From JANQRA01 sp035550735 (lineage in GTDB: Bacteria > Actinomycetota > Acidimicrobiia > Spongiisociales > ZC4RG35): DNA of 64,000 nt. Location: contig DASZOM010000026.1 in NCBI GenBank assembly GCA_035550735.1, forward strand, positions 62,001-126,000. Direction: 5' to 3'. Shown here piece after piece: positions 25,903 through 35,392 of this stretch. The notes beneath the pieces were generated by a model. The model worked only from the letters and a program-made list of their open reading frames with translations. It searched no databases and was not told the DNA's origin. How positions within the stretch are numbered: the stretch's first letter is position 1; each line of letters opens with the position of its first letter. The translations under genes and the position numbers were made by a program.

Positions 25903-26799
25903 TTAGGCCCTGACCTCTTCCTCAGTGCGAGCTCCCAGCCACGACTCGACCGCGGAGAGGAAGCGGACCGGGGCGTCGATGTGAGGCGTGTGCCCGGTGT
26001 CGTCCATCTGGATCAGGGCCCAGTCCGGGCGGAGCGAGCAGAGCCACTCGACCGAGGTGGGGGAGACGATGGGGTCGGCGACACCGTGCACGACCAGAGT
26101 CGGTGCCGAGATGGCGCGGATGATCTCAACGAACCTCCCCCGTCTCATGAACAGCTTGCGGATCGCCCGACCGGTCATGGGTATGGCGTCGGGCGTCCAC
26201 GGGAAGCCGGCGCGGATCTGGGTGATCTCGACGATGGCCTCGACCAGCTCGAGAGGGACCCGGCCCGGCTTGTGCGTGATCCGCGCCAGGGACTCGTTGA
26301 CGAGACGTCGCGGCTCGACGGTGGAGTGGACCCGTCGCGAGATGACCGGGCCGATTCCTGGAGCGGAGTTGAGGAGCAGACGCCGCGCCATCGGCCAGTC
26401 GATATGCGGATCAGGGAGACGTGGTGGGGTCGCCGGCGAGATGAGCAGCATCTCGGTGACCAGGTCGGGTCGGTGGGCCGCCACCATCTCGGTGAGGAGA
26501 CCTCCCATCGAGTTGCCCACCAGCAGGGCCGGGCCGCCCAGGTACTCGATGAATTCGACGATGGATGTCTCGTGCGTCTCGAGAGACCAGTCGCGGCCCG
26601 GAGGAGACAACCCGAAGCCGGGGAGGTCGAGGGCGAGCACCCGGAATTGCTCCGTCCAGCGGGGCGCGACCACGTTCCAGTTGGCGATCGAGCCGCCGAG
26701 ACCGTGGACCAGCACCATCAGCGGCCCGGAGCCGCCGTAGTCCAAGAGATTGACCGTCGCAGAGGGGAGGTCGACGTAACGCGACGTCCGTAGCGGCAT
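25903..26799 (-). CDS. Alpha/beta hydrolase
   Basis: A 298-aa serine hydrolase of the alpha/beta fold. Oxyanion region HGLGGSIANW, nucleophile elbow GNSMGG, acid in HGVADPIVS and the His in DTGHTPHID form a complete triad. The cap domain is Arg-rich (residues 150-215). TAGCCT at 26806-26811 lies 6 nt before ATG 26799. It precedes aceE by 13 bp on the same strand, though aceE also has its own promoter box. Substrate unknown. Confidence 0.88.
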   Translation of the reverse strand: MPLRTSRYVDLPSATVNLLDYGGSGPLMVLVHGLGGSIANWNVVAPRWTEQFRVLALDLPGFGLSPPGRDWSLETHETSIVEFIEYLGGPALLVGNSMGGLLTEMVAAHRPDLVTEMLLISPATPPRLPDPHIDWPMARRLLLNSAPGIGPVISRRVHSTVEPRRLVNESLARITHKPGRVPLELVEAIVEITQIRAGFPWTPDAIPMTGRAIRKLFMRRGRFVEIIRAISAPTLVVHGVADPIVSPTSVEWLCSLRPDWALIQMDDTGHTPHIDAPVRFLSAVESWLGARTEEEVRA

Positions 26800-26840
26800 G
26801 CCGGGAGGCTAGACGGGGGGTTCTCGTAAGCTGCTGGGAC

Positions 26841-28199
26841 ATGCGTGTCCTCCTCGTCTCGACCTATGAGCTGGGCCGTCAGCCACTCCACCTCGCCTCC
26901 CCGGCGGCATCCCTGCGTGCGGCGGGGCACGACGTGCGCACGGCCGACCTCGCCGTGGATCAAGTCGACACCGCAATCCTCGAGTGGGCGGATCGAATCG
27001 CGATATCGGTGCCGATGCACACGGCGACACGTCTCGCCGACCAGGTGGTGGCCACCGTCCGCACCGGCCGGCCAGAGGTCCCCATCGCCCTCTACGGTCT
27101 CTACGCCGGGGTAGGCGCCACGCCGGTCGATCTGAGGCTGGAGGGCGAGTACGAGCCGGGGCTGCTGGAGTGGGCCGCCGGCGGGGACGGCGGGCGGGAT
27201 CGTCACCTCGGGCGCTCCGGGTTCGAGGTCCCGGATCGAAGCGGTCTTCCCGAGCTCGGGGAGTACGCCCGTCTCGAGCACGACGGGTCGACCTTGCTCG
27301 CCGGCGCGGTGGAGGCATCGCATGGCTGCCGGCACCGGTGTCGCCACTGCCCGATCCCGGCTGTGTACGACGGCCGGATCAGGATCGTCCCCAGGGACCA
27401 GGTCCTGGCCGACATCGACAACCTGGTCGCCTCGGGCGCCGGGCATGTCACGTTTGGCGACGCCGACTTCCTCAATGCCCCGGCCCACTCCCTGGCCGTG
27501 ATCGAGGAGGCCCGGCGTCGACATCCCGCTCTCAGCTTCGATGCCACCATCAAGGTGGAGCACATCCTCGAGCACCGTGATCTCTGGCCTCGGCTGGCGG
27601 AGTCGAATCTGCTGTTCGTGGTTTCGGCCTTCGAGAGCGTCGACGAGCCCACGCTCGCAATCCTCGACAAGGGCCACACCGTGGCCGACATGGCCGAGGC
27701 GATCGAGGTGGTGCGTGGCGCAGGCATTCACATCCGACCGACCTGGCTCCCGTTCTTCCCCTGGACAACGGTCGACGACGTCGCCGACATCCTCGAGTTC
27801 ATCGCGATGCACGATCTGGCCGATGCGACGGACCCGGTCCAGCTCTCGATACGGCTGCTCGTCCCCCGGGGCTCCCTGCTCGAGGGTCATCCGGCGCTGC
27901 AGCCCCATCTCCGTGGATACGACGAGGCGGCGCTCACCTGGCGATGGGACTTCGCCGACCGGGAGACCGCTCTGCTGCACGAGGAACTGGAGGCGGTGGC
28001 CGCCATCGCCTCCGATTGTGGGGAGGAGGCCGTCGCCACCCTCGAGGAGATGAGACTCCTAGTGGCCGACCGATCGGGGCGCGGGCTCCCGTCTCTCCGG
28101 GCCGGTCGGAGGGCCCCGCGGCTGACCGAGAGCTGGTTCTGCTGTGCCGAGCCCACTGCCGGGCAGATGACCGCGGTGGCCATCGGGTCACCCCGTTAG
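26841..28199 (+). CDS. Radical SAM protein of the CUAEP/CCAEP-tail family
   Basis: A 452-aa radical SAM enzyme. The N-terminal part (MRVLLVSTYELGRQPLHLAS) resembles a B12-binding-like Rossmann fold; the cluster motif CRHRCRHC gives Cys163, Cys167 and Cys170 (CX3CX2C). The C-terminal tail ends ESWFCCAEPTAGQM, matching the family named for a CUAEP or CCAEP tail, in which the first or second position can be selenocysteine; here the codons are TGC TGT, so both are Cys. The start is ATG 26841 with TAAGCT 8 nt upstream (26827-26832). No biosynthetic cluster surrounds it; an ABC exporter follows 36 bp later. Confidence 0.85.
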   Translation: MRVLLVSTYELGRQPLHLASPAASLRAAGHDVRTADLAVDQVDTAILEWADRIAISVPMHTATRLADQVVATVRTGRPEVPIALYGLYAGVGATPVDLRLEGEYEPGLLEWAAGGDGGRDRHLGRSGFEVPDRSGLPELGEYARLEHDGSTLLAGAVEASHGCRHRCRHCPIPAVYDGRIRIVPRDQVLADIDNLVASGAGHVTFGDADFLNAPAHSLAVIEEARRRHPALSFDATIKVEHILEHRDLWPRLAESNLLFVVSAFESVDEPTLAILDKGHTVADMAEAIEVVRGAGIHIRPTWLPFFPWTTVDDVADILEFIAMHDLADATDPVQLSIRLLVPRGSLLEGHPALQPHLRGYDEAALTWRWDFADRETALLHEELEAVAAIASDCGEEAVATLEEMRLLVADRSGRGLPSLRAGRRAPRLTESWFCCAEPTAGQMTAVAIGSPR

Positions 28200-28235
28200 A
28201 GTCCTCGCCTCGACTCCCCGGACAGAGGTGCAGCC

Positions 28236-29174
28236 ATGGGCGTGGTGCTTGCAGCCGACTCCCTCACCAAGACCTTCGGTGACCTGAAGGCGGTCGACGA
28301 CGTCAGCGTCGTCATCGAAGAGGGAGAGACCTTCGGCCTGCTCGGCCCGAACGGAGCAGGCAAGACGACCACGATCTCGATGATCGCCGGTCTCCTCGCC
28401 CCCGATTCGGGCACGGTCAGCGTCGCCGGGGAGATGGTGACCACCGGATCGACACGGGGCAGGGCTGCCATCGGCCTGGTGCCTCAGGAGCTCGCCATCT
28501 ACCCCGACCTGACCGGTGCGGAGAACCTGATGTTCTTCGGGCGTCTCCAGGGCATGACCGGCACCAGGCTGGAAGAAGCGGTTGCGGAGGTCCTGTCGGT
28601 CATCGGGCTCGCCGACCGCAAGGACGACCGCACGTCGGAGTATTCGGGCGGGATGAAGCGGCGGCTCAACATCGGGATCGGCCTGCTCCACCGACCCCGG
28701 CTCTTGATTCTCGACGAGCCGACCGTCGGGGTCGATCCCCAGTCTCGCAACGCCATCCTGGAGTCGGTGGAGAGTCTCTCCAGGGAGGGCATCGCCGTGC
28801 TCTACACCACCCACTACATGGAGGAGGCGGAGCGCCTCTGCGACAGGGTGGCGATCATCGACGAAGGGAAGGTCCAGGCCGAGGGGACACGACGGGAGCT
28901 GGTGTCACTCGTCGGCGAGAAGGACCGGGTCGCCATCTCCGGTTCGGGAGACCTCAGCGCCGCCGCCGAGGCGGTGCGCTCGGTGCCAGGGGTCAGCGGG
29001 GCGTCGGCCTCCGATCACCGGATCGAGATCCTGGCCGACGATGCCTCGACGATCCTCCCCGACCTGCTGGCGAGGGTGGCCTCTGCCGGAGGGACGATCA
29101 CCTCGGTGGAGATGGTCGAGCCCAACCTCGAGGCGGTCTTCCTGCACCTGACCGGCAAGGCCCTCCGGGACTGA
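28236..29174 (+). CDS. ABC-2 type exporter, ATP-binding subunit
   Basis: A 312-aa ATPase of the DrrA/CcmA-like drug-export class. Walker A GPNGAGKTTT, Q-loop VPQELAIYP, signature YSGGMKRRLNIG, Walker B LLILDEPTVGVD and the switch His in YTTHYMEEAE are intact; the C-terminal 80 residues form the accessory domain of this class. TAGAGT at 28197-28202 is a candidate -10 box, overlapping the stop codon of the radical SAM gene. Two permease genes follow directly, making one exporter. Confidence 0.93.
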   Translation: MGVVLAADSLTKTFGDLKAVDDVSVVIEEGETFGLLGPNGAGKTTTISMIAGLLAPDSGTVSVAGEMVTTGSTRGRAAIGLVPQELAIYPDLTGAENLMFFGRLQGMTGTRLEEAVAEVLSVIGLADRKDDRTSEYSGGMKRRLNIGIGLLHRPRLLILDEPTVGVDPQSRNAILESVESLSREGIAVLYTTHYMEEAERLCDRVAIIDEGKVQAEGTRRELVSLVGEKDRVAISGSGDLSAAAEAVRSVPGVSGASASDHRIEILADDASTILPDLLARVASAGGTITSVEMVEPNLEAVFLHLTGKALRD

Positions 29175-29176
29175 CC

Positions 29177-30364
29177 TTGGGTGCAGCGGCTCGCATCGCC
29201 ATCAAGGACCTGAGGCTCCGGGTCCGGGACCGATCTGCCTTCATCCTCGGGCTGATCGCACCCTTGATGCTGGCCTTCATCTTCAACACCGTTCTCGGGG
29301 GAGCCGTCGACGGCGGTGGTCTCAGCCTCGAATACGGGATCGTGGATCTCGACCGATCGGAGATCTCGGCTGCGTTCACGTCAGTGCTCACGGCGGCAGA
29401 GAGCGAGGAGATCCTCACCGTCGAGACGTTCCCGGACCGGGTGTCCGCGACCGAGGCGGTGGAGGAGGGCGACATCGATGCCTTCATCGTCGTCCCGGAG
29501 GGCTTCAGCCAGGCGGTCTTCGCCAATCGGTCGAGCACGGTCGAGGTCGTGGGTGACATCGACTCGCCCACGTCGACCCAGATCGCGGCCGCCATCGCCG
29601 AGCAATTCTCCTCGGGGCTGGCGGCGAGCCAGGCCGCGGTCGGCGCCACGGCCGCGCTGGTTGGTGAAGAGGTGACCGACGAGTTCGTCGCCTCTCTCAG
29701 CCAGGATCCGGCGACCGCGGGCAACACCTTCGCCTTCACCGACCGGTCGGCCCGGGCGAGACAGCTCGACGAGTCGACGTTCTTCGCCGCCGGGATGGCT
29801 GTCTTCTTCCTCTTCTTCACGGTCCAGTTCGGCGTGGTCGGGATCCTCGAAGAGGAGAGGGAGGGGACGCTTCCCCGGCTGATGGCCGCTCCGATTCCCC
29901 GTGTCGCGGTGGTGGCGGGCAAGGCCATCCTCGCCTTCCTTCTCGGGGTGATCTCGATGGCGGTCCTGGTGATCAGCACCAGTCTCCTGATGGGGGCGGA
30001 TTGGGGGGCGCCGCTCGGCGTGACGCTGCTCGTCGTGGCCGGAGTCCTCTCCGCGGTGGGGATCATGGGCCTGATCGCAGCCTTCGCCCAGACTCCGGAG
30101 GGCGCGGGGAATCTGGGGGCGATCATCGCCGTGATCCTGGGCATGCTCGGGGGCACCTTCTTCCCGGTCGGGTCAACGGGTGGGGTCCTCTCCGCTCTCA
30201 CCTACCTCACACCACACGCCTGGTTCCTGCGCGGGCTGGCCGATCTGTCAGGTGGTGAAGCCTCGTGGACGGCGGCCCTGCCCTCGGTCGGGGCGATCCT
30301 CGGGTTCGCCGTGATCGCGTCGTCGGTGGCGTGGATGCAGATGCGCCGGCGGTGGGTCCGATGA
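29177..30364 (+). CDS. ABC-2 type permease, first subunit
   Basis: A 395-aa integral membrane permease: one N-terminal helix (about 23-43), a large external domain of about 150 residues (DRSEISAAF...), then a bundle of five helices from about residue 205 to the end. The order matches the YhgE/Pip-like or DrrB-type exporters. The start is TTG 29177, two bases after the ATPase stop (protein begins LGAAARIAIKDLRLRV). ATGA overlap with the next permease suggests a heterodimeric membrane part. Exported compound unknown. Confidence 0.88.
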   Translation: MGAAARIAIKDLRLRVRDRSAFILGLIAPLMLAFIFNTVLGGAVDGGGLSLEYGIVDLDRSEISAAFTSVLTAAESEEILTVETFPDRVSATEAVEEGDIDAFIVVPEGFSQAVFANRSSTVEVVGDIDSPTSTQIAAAIAEQFSSGLAASQAAVGATAALVGEEVTDEFVASLSQDPATAGNTFAFTDRSARARQLDESTFFAAGMAVFFLFFTVQFGVVGILEEEREGTLPRLMAAPIPRVAVVAGKAILAFLLGVISMAVLVISTSLLMGADWGAPLGVTLLVVAGVLSAVGIMGLIAAFAQTPEGAGNLGAIIAVILGMLGGTFFPVGSTGGVLSALTYLTPHAWFLRGLADLSGGEASWTAALPSVGAILGFAVIASSVAWMQMRRRWVR

Positions 30365-31524
30365 AGCCACTCCACATCGCGGTCGTGAACCTGAAGCGAT
30401 TGCTCCGTGAAGGTGGCAACATCTTCTTCGTCTTCATCTTCCCCATCGCGCTGGTGCTGCTCATCGGGGTGCAGTTCGGCGGGAACTTCGCCCCCTCGGT
30501 CGGGATCAGCCAGGGCGACCAAGGGGATCTGGCCACGAGCATCGTCTCTGCCCTGGGCTCGGAGACGTCGATCCAGCTCGTCCGCTTCGACGGGGAACAG
30601 GAGTTGGTCGACGCCGTCGAGACCGGACGCACGCAGGTGGGTGTGATCCTCCCCGCCGGCATGGACGAGGACGTCGCCGCCGGCGACGTCGCCGACGTCG
30701 GCTATCTCAGCCGTCCCGACGGGGCGGGACCCCAGCTCCAGGGGCTGGTGGCTGCCGCCATCGCCGAGGTCCTGCGCCCGGTTGGTGCGGCCCGGTTTGC
30801 CGCCGAGGAGACCGGGGTCTCCTTCGAAGAAGCCCTGGAGACGGCCACCCAGGTCGCCGCCTCGATCGAGCCGATCGACATCGAGGTGCGATCTGTTGGC
30901 GAGGCCATATTCCCCGACACTCTGGGGCGCTTCGACCTCGGAGCCTCCTCACAGCTCGTGCTATTCGTCTTCCTCACCGCGCTCGCCGGCTCCTCGGCCC
31001 TGATCCTGACCCGGCAACTCGGCGTAAGCCGCAGGATGCTCTCCACCCCCACTCCGATCTCCTCGATAGTCCTCGGGGAGTCCCTCGGGAGATTCGGCAC
31101 GGCCCTCCTGCAGGGGGTGTACATCATGATCCTGACGCTGATCGTCTTCGGGGTCGACTGGGGCGATCCTCTGGGCGCCATCGCGCTCCTGGTGGGCTTG
31201 TCCGCGGTGGGCGCCGGTGCCGGGATGTTGATGGGCGCCACGTTCAGCAACGACCAACAGGCCGGCGGAGTGGGTGTGGTCATCGCCCTGGGGATGGCGG
31301 CTCTGGGAGGTGCGATGTTGCCGCTGGAGCTGTTCTCGCCGACGATGCAGCGCATCGCCCACATCACACCACATGCCTGGGCGCTGGACGGCTTCGCCGA
31401 GCTGGTGAGACGGGGCGGAGGAGTAGTAGACATCCTCCCCGAGCTGGGCGTGCTCGCCGCCTACGCCGTGGTGTTGTTCGCCCTGGCTTCGTGGCGGCTA
31501 CGGGTCGCGATCACCAGGCCTTGA
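30361..31524 (+). CDS. ABC-2 type permease, second subunit
   Basis: A 387-aa permease with the same plan as its neighbour: helix near residues 18-37, an external domain to about 215, then about five helices. The shared end pattern (ITPHAWALDGFAELVRRGG here, LTPHAWFLRGLADLSGGEA in the first subunit) shows they are paralogues. ATG 30361 overlaps the previous stop. The pair plus the ATPase at 28236 makes a complete transporter. Confidence 0.88.
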   Translation: MKPLHIAVVNLKRLLREGGNIFFVFIFPIALVLLIGVQFGGNFAPSVGISQGDQGDLATSIVSALGSETSIQLVRFDGEQELVDAVETGRTQVGVILPAGMDEDVAAGDVADVGYLSRPDGAGPQLQGLVAAAIAEVLRPVGAARFAAEETGVSFEEALETATQVAASIEPIDIEVRSVGEAIFPDTLGRFDLGASSQLVLFVFLTALAGSSALILTRQLGVSRRMLSTPTPISSIVLGESLGRFGTALLQGVYIMILTLIVFGVDWGDPLGAIALLVGLSAVGAGAGMLMGATFSNDQQAGGVGVVIALGMAALGGAMLPLELFSPTMQRIAHITPHAWALDGFAELVRRGGGVVDILPELGVLAAYAVVLFALASWRLRVAITRP

Positions 31525-31531
31525 TGGTTGA

Positions 31532-32041
31532 ATGTCGGCCATGGCAGCCCTTGGTCGCCTCCTGAGCACGGTCGGGTGGCTCTGGTTCGTCGCCGGGATC
31601 GCCGCGCCGATCTTCGATCTCGATCGCGTCAACGTCTTCCCCGGCCTGATCCTCATCTTGGCCGGGCGCGTGATCAGGACGCAGGCGAAGCGCCGGGAGG
31701 CCGAGGAGCAGCCCGCAGAGGTGGCACCCGAGACCGCGGACCGGCCACTCAACACCGAGAGGACCCGGCCCGACCCGCTCCCGGAGCCGTTACCGGCTCC
31801 GCCGCCGCCACCGAGGCCGGTGACCCCGGCGACTCCACCGGTGACGACCGAGACGGCTGAGCCTGCCGAGGCGGTGGAAGTGGCCGAGCCCATCGTCTCC
31901 AGGCTCCGATCCGCCTCCAGCAGTCGGCCGACGACGGAGACGGGGGACGAGCCGATCTCGACGGACCGAGCCGGCGACGGCCTGTTGACGTCCGAGGAGA
32001 TGATCGCCCGGGCCCGGGAGCGCTGGGGGCGCAGGCCCTAG
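31532..32041 (+). CDS. Small membrane-anchored protein with Pro/Glu-rich tail
   Basis: A 169-aa protein. Two short hydrophobic segments lie at about residues 8-27 and 33-46, followed by a charged, low-complexity cytoplasmic tail rich in Pro, Glu, Thr and Ala (about 55-140), ending LLTSEEMIARARERWGRRP. Either ATG 31532 or ATG 31541 can be the start. It is 7 bp behind the exporter operon and convergent with plsB (8 bp apart). No family recognised. Confidence 0.6.
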   Translation: MSAMAALGRLLSTVGWLWFVAGIAAPIFDLDRVNVFPGLILILAGRVIRTQAKRREAEEQPAEVAPETADRPLNTERTRPDPLPEPLPAPPPPPRPVTPATPPVTTETAEPAEAVEVAEPIVSRLRSASSSRPTTETGDEPISTDRAGDGLLTSEEMIARARERWGRRP

Positions 32042-32049
32042 ACGTCGCG

Positions 32050-34314
32050 CTAGAGGCCCGACGCCGCCAGGCTTCGAGCCGACCTGACCTCGGAGGCGAA
32101 ATCGCCACGACGCGGGGCGGCCTCCTCTTCGTCGTCCAGCAGGCCGCGGTTGGCCGCCAGGGCGAGGGCGGACTTGAACAGGACCTGGCTGGCGCTCTCC
32201 GCTGAGAACAACCTCTCCTCGATCCGATAGAGGCGGGCCCGGGCGAGACAAGCCTGGAGGAACCGCTTCTCGTCGTAGGGCTCGCGTGTCGCCTCCAGCT
32301 CGTCACCGACGATCTGGTAGGCGTCGAGGAAGGGGAGCAGGGCCCAATAGGCGACCGGCTGGCCCATCCTGGCGAGCACACCCAGCGGCCCCGCCGTCTC
32401 CAGCACCTTCTCCCAATCGGCGACGTCGACGGCGATGTCATCGGACACGGCGGCCAGGAACTCCTCCTTCTCGGGGAAGAAGAACTCGAACTTCAAGAGA
32501 TCCCGAAGACCCAGCATGCGCTCCTTCACCTCCTCCGGATCACGGACACCGTCCTCCACCGCCCCGATCAGCGACATCTCGGCTATCGACCGGTTGACGA
32601 AGAAGTGGACGACGACGTTGCGGTAGTAGGCCACCCTGATCATCTGGTTGTCCTCGAGCCAGAACACCGTGCGCCCGGCGGCCTCGTGACTGGACACGTT
32701 GCCGTGCTCGGCGAGCCAGTCGAGGAGGGTCACGGCTGACGCGCCGGACAGGTCGAGCGTCTCGGTGGTGGGGATGCCCCTCGCCTTGATGAAACCGACC
32801 AGCCGGGCGCACTCGTCGGCGAGCCGATCGGCCGTCTTCGCCTTGCCACGGGCTGCGAGCAGGGCGATCGAGATCAGCGATATCGGGGTCATCGGCGTCG
32901 CCTGGCCGATCCGATACATCACCTCGAAGGACAGCTTGTGCAGCCCGAGGGGGTCGTCCTCACCTGCAGGGCTGCCCATCCTCATCGCGGCGACCGACAC
33001 CGGATCGCCGAAGCGGATGTGGATGTCGCCGTACCGGCGGCGCAGCGACCGGATGGCTCGGAGCAGCCAGCCCACCGACTCCTTCTCCTTCCCCCGCCCC
33101 TGTGCCTCTCGGGCGTAATCCGGAACGTCCTGGATCTGGTCGTAGGCGATCGAGACCGGGATCAGGATCACGTCTTCGCTCTTCCCCCGGCGTTGCGCAT
33201 CGACGACGTAGTTGAGCAGCCCGAAACGGGGCGGATTGAGCCTCCCGGAGCGGGACCGCCCCCCTTCCAGATACCACTCCAGGGGAAATCGCTTCTCCAC
33301 GAGGTAGTCGATGTAGGCGCGGAGGACGATCTTGTAGAGCTCGTTCTCCTTGAAGGAGCGGCGGATGAAGAAGACCCCCGTTCTTCGCAGCAAGGGCCCG
33401 ATCGGGAAGAAGTCGAGGTTGATGCCACCGGCGGTGTGGTTGGGTGGCAGGTCGTTCTCCCACAGCATGAACTGGAGCGCGAGACGGTCGAGGTTGGAGC
33501 GATGCGAGGGGAGGAAGACGAGCGGGTGATCGGCGCCGAGCTCTGCTACCCGGCGGATGTCGTCCGGGGAGTACCTGATCGTGCCGTAGCCCTGTCTGTA
33601 GAGCCGGTGGATCAGGTTGGCGATGAGATCGATCACGTAGGGGCTGTGGGTGGCGGCGATCTCCTTCAGGTACCGGGCCGCGGTGTGGCGGACCTGTTCG
33701 GGGTCGGCACCGGTCACCGAGGCGTGCTCCTCCAGCCTTCGGGAGAACTCGCCCCGGGAGAGGATCGCCTCGGGCACGAAGCGCGGGATCTTGTAACGAT
33801 TGCCACGCAGGGTCCGCTCGACCTTCTCCAAGGCTCGCCAGGCGCGTCTGGTGACGAACGCCTCCAAGCCGTCGATCTCCCCGGACTCGTGGTATGCCTG
33901 CTTCAGGTCGGAGACGCTGGCACCCGTGGCCGCCACCAGTCTCACCCGGCCCGGGCGGAAGGTCCTGATCAGCCGGGCCCGCAGACCCCGCGGATCCCGG
34001 GGATCACCCGGTTTGAGGACGTCGGACCAGCCGACGGTGCGCCGGCCGCCGTTCTCCGGAGCCATCCAGACCACCCGCAACGGGACGAGGAAGACATCGT
34101 CCCCTGCTTCGATCAGGTCGGACAGGTCGTCGGCGTCGCTCCGACGTCTCCGCGACGACCTGATGCGACGTGTCACCGGCCTGCTGTTGCCGTCCTCGAG
34201 CCAGCGAACGAGGAGCTTCTCCTCGTAATCGTTTGCCGCATCGAGGAGGTAGACGACCCGTGACCCCTCGGGGCCGGCCAGGATCTCCGAGGATGCGTCG
34301 GGTGGGCGGGTCAT
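32050..34314 (-). CDS. plsB: Glycerol-3-phosphate 1-O-acyltransferase (PlsB type)
   Basis: Peripheral membrane enzyme that puts the first acyl chain on glycerol-3-phosphate (754 aa, normal for PlsB). The acyltransferase motifs are visible in the middle third: LPSHRSNLDRLALQF (the H-x4-D pair), GGINLDFFPIGPLLRRTGVF, LEWYLEGGRSRSGRL and VILIPVSIAYD. A long C-terminal domain follows. TAGAGT at 34321-34326 lies 6 nt before the ATG, suggesting a leaderless transcript, divergent from dtd. A second acyltransferase type, PlsY, is encoded 450 bp away. Confidence 0.93.
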   Translation of the reverse strand: MTRPPDASSEILAGPEGSRVVYLLDAANDYEEKLLVRWLEDGNSRPVTRRIRSSRRRRSDADDLSDLIEAGDDVFLVPLRVVWMAPENGGRRTVGWSDVLKPGDPRDPRGLRARLIRTFRPGRVRLVAATGASVSDLKQAYHESGEIDGLEAFVTRRAWRALEKVERTLRGNRYKIPRFVPEAILSRGEFSRRLEEHASVTGADPEQVRHTAARYLKEIAATHSPYVIDLIANLIHRLYRQGYGTIRYSPDDIRRVAELGADHPLVFLPSHRSNLDRLALQFMLWENDLPPNHTAGGINLDFFPIGPLLRRTGVFFIRRSFKENELYKIVLRAYIDYLVEKRFPLEWYLEGGRSRSGRLNPPRFGLLNYVVDAQRRGKSEDVILIPVSIAYDQIQDVPDYAREAQGRGKEKESVGWLLRAIRSLRRRYGDIHIRFGDPVSVAAMRMGSPAGEDDPLGLHKLSFEVMYRIGQATPMTPISLISIALLAARGKAKTADRLADECARLVGFIKARGIPTTETLDLSGASAVTLLDWLAEHGNVSSHEAAGRTVFWLEDNQMIRVAYYRNVVVHFFVNRSIAEMSLIGAVEDGVRDPEEVKERMLGLRDLLKFEFFFPEKEEFLAAVSDDIAVDVADWEKVLETAGPLGVLARMGQPVAYWALLPFLDAYQIVGDELEATREPYDEKRFLQACLARARLYRIEERLFSAESASQVLFKSALALAANRGLLDDEEEAAPRRGDFASEVRSARSLAASGL

Positions 34315-34350
34315 CGGCCAACTCTATTGGGTGGCAGAATCGACTCTCTG

Positions 34351-34806
34351 GTGAGAGTGGTTTGCCAACGGGTGGGTCGTGCCTCGGTGACGGTCGCGGG
34401 CGATCCGGTGGCAGACATCGGCCGGGGCCTCCTCCTCCTGGTGGGGATCGCCGTCGGTGACGGTCCCGCCGAGGTGGAGGCCGCGGTCGCCAAGATCGCC
34501 GGTCTGCGGGTCTTCGCCGACGACCAGGGCCGGATGAACCTCTCCATCGAGGACATCGGCGGGGAGGTGCTGGTCGTCAGCCAGTTCACCGTTCTCGGCG
34601 ACGCCCGCAAGGGGCGCCGTCCCTCCTACATCGACGCCGCTCCTCCCGAGCAGGCCGCTCCACTAGTCGCGGCGATGACGGCAGGGTTCCGGGAGCGGGG
34701 GATCGATGCCGTCGAGGGGGTCTTCGGGGCGATGATGGACGTGGATCTGGTCAACGAGGGACCGGTCACGCTCGTACTCGACTTCGCCGGGGGGAGGATC
34801 CGCTGA
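34351..34806 (+). CDS. dtd: D-aminoacyl-tRNA deacylase
   Basis: Frees tRNA from wrongly attached D-amino acids (151 aa). The family start pattern VRVVCQRVGRASVTV fixes GTG 34351; signature motifs SQFTVLGDARKGRRPSY and NEGPVT (the Gly-cisPro-type selection loop) are present. The last 41 bases overlap the 3' end of the convergent plsY gene, an unusually long tail-to-tail overlap. Confidence 0.93.
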   Translation: MRVVCQRVGRASVTVAGDPVADIGRGLLLLVGIAVGDGPAEVEAAVAKIAGLRVFADDQGRMNLSIEDIGGEVLVVSQFTVLGDARKGRRPSYIDAAPPEQAAPLVAAMTAGFRERGIDAVEGVFGAMMDVDLVNEGPVTLVLDFAGGRIR

Positions 34807-35392
34807 GCGGCGAGTCGAGCCAGTGCCTCCACGACATCACCAGGGCCATGCCAACCGCCAGGAACACCAGCCAGGGGCCGCTGCCGACACCACCGGTGGG
34901 CAGGTCGAGCACCCACCAGGCGAAGGCGGCGAGCACCAGGCTCGCGATCGCCGCCAGCGCGGATGTGCCCGAGGAGCGTGTCGTCACGACGGTCACGACC
35001 AGCACCACGAGGATGGGGAACAGCGACCACGGCCAGATGGCGACGAGGACACCGAGGGAGATCCCCAGTCCCTTCCCACCGGCGAACCGGTACCAGACGT
35101 TGTAGACGTTGCCGGTGACGGCAGCGAGACCCGAGAGCGCCGCGGCCGCCGGCTCGCCGGCCGACGACCCGGCGAGCCGGACTCCGAGCCAGACGGCGAG
35201 CAGACCCTTGCTCGCCTCCACGACCAGGACGAGGGCGGCGAGGAGGGGCCCAGAATTGCGGAGGGCGTTGTGGGTCCCGGGGTTCCCCGACCCGACGCGA
35301 CGCAGGTCGACACCGAAGAGACGCCCCAGGAAGGCCGCGCTCGGGATCGAGCCGAGCAGGTATCCCGCCAGGATCGCCGTCGCGAGGCTCAT
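34766..35392 (-). CDS. plsY: Acyl-phosphate:glycerol-3-phosphate acyltransferase PlsY
   Basis: Integral membrane acyltransferase using acyl-phosphate (208 aa, about five helices). Family motifs: GSIPSAAFLGR, GSGNPGTHNALR and NVWYRFAGGKGLGISLG. ATG 35392 overlaps the stop of adnB (TGA in CATTCA region), so it is read as the third gene of the adnA-adnB-plsY run. The C-terminus overlaps dtd by 41 bases. Having both PlsB and PlsY suggests two routes to lysophosphatidate. Confidence 0.93.
   Translation of the reverse strand: MSLATAILAGYLLGSIPSAAFLGRLFGVDLRRVGSGNPGTHNALRNSGPLLAALVLVVEASKGLLAVWLGVRLAGSSAGEPAAAALSGLAAVTGNVYNVWYRFAGGKGLGISLGVLVAIWPWSLFPILVVLVVTVVTTRSSGTSALAAIASLVLAAFAWWVLDLPTGGVGSGPWLVFLAVGMALVMSWRHWLDSPLSGSSPRRSRVRA

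Noticed and set aside
28138..28146. Selenocysteine in the radical SAM tail.
   Set aside because: The codons are TGC TGT, both ordinary cysteine; there is no in-frame TGA.
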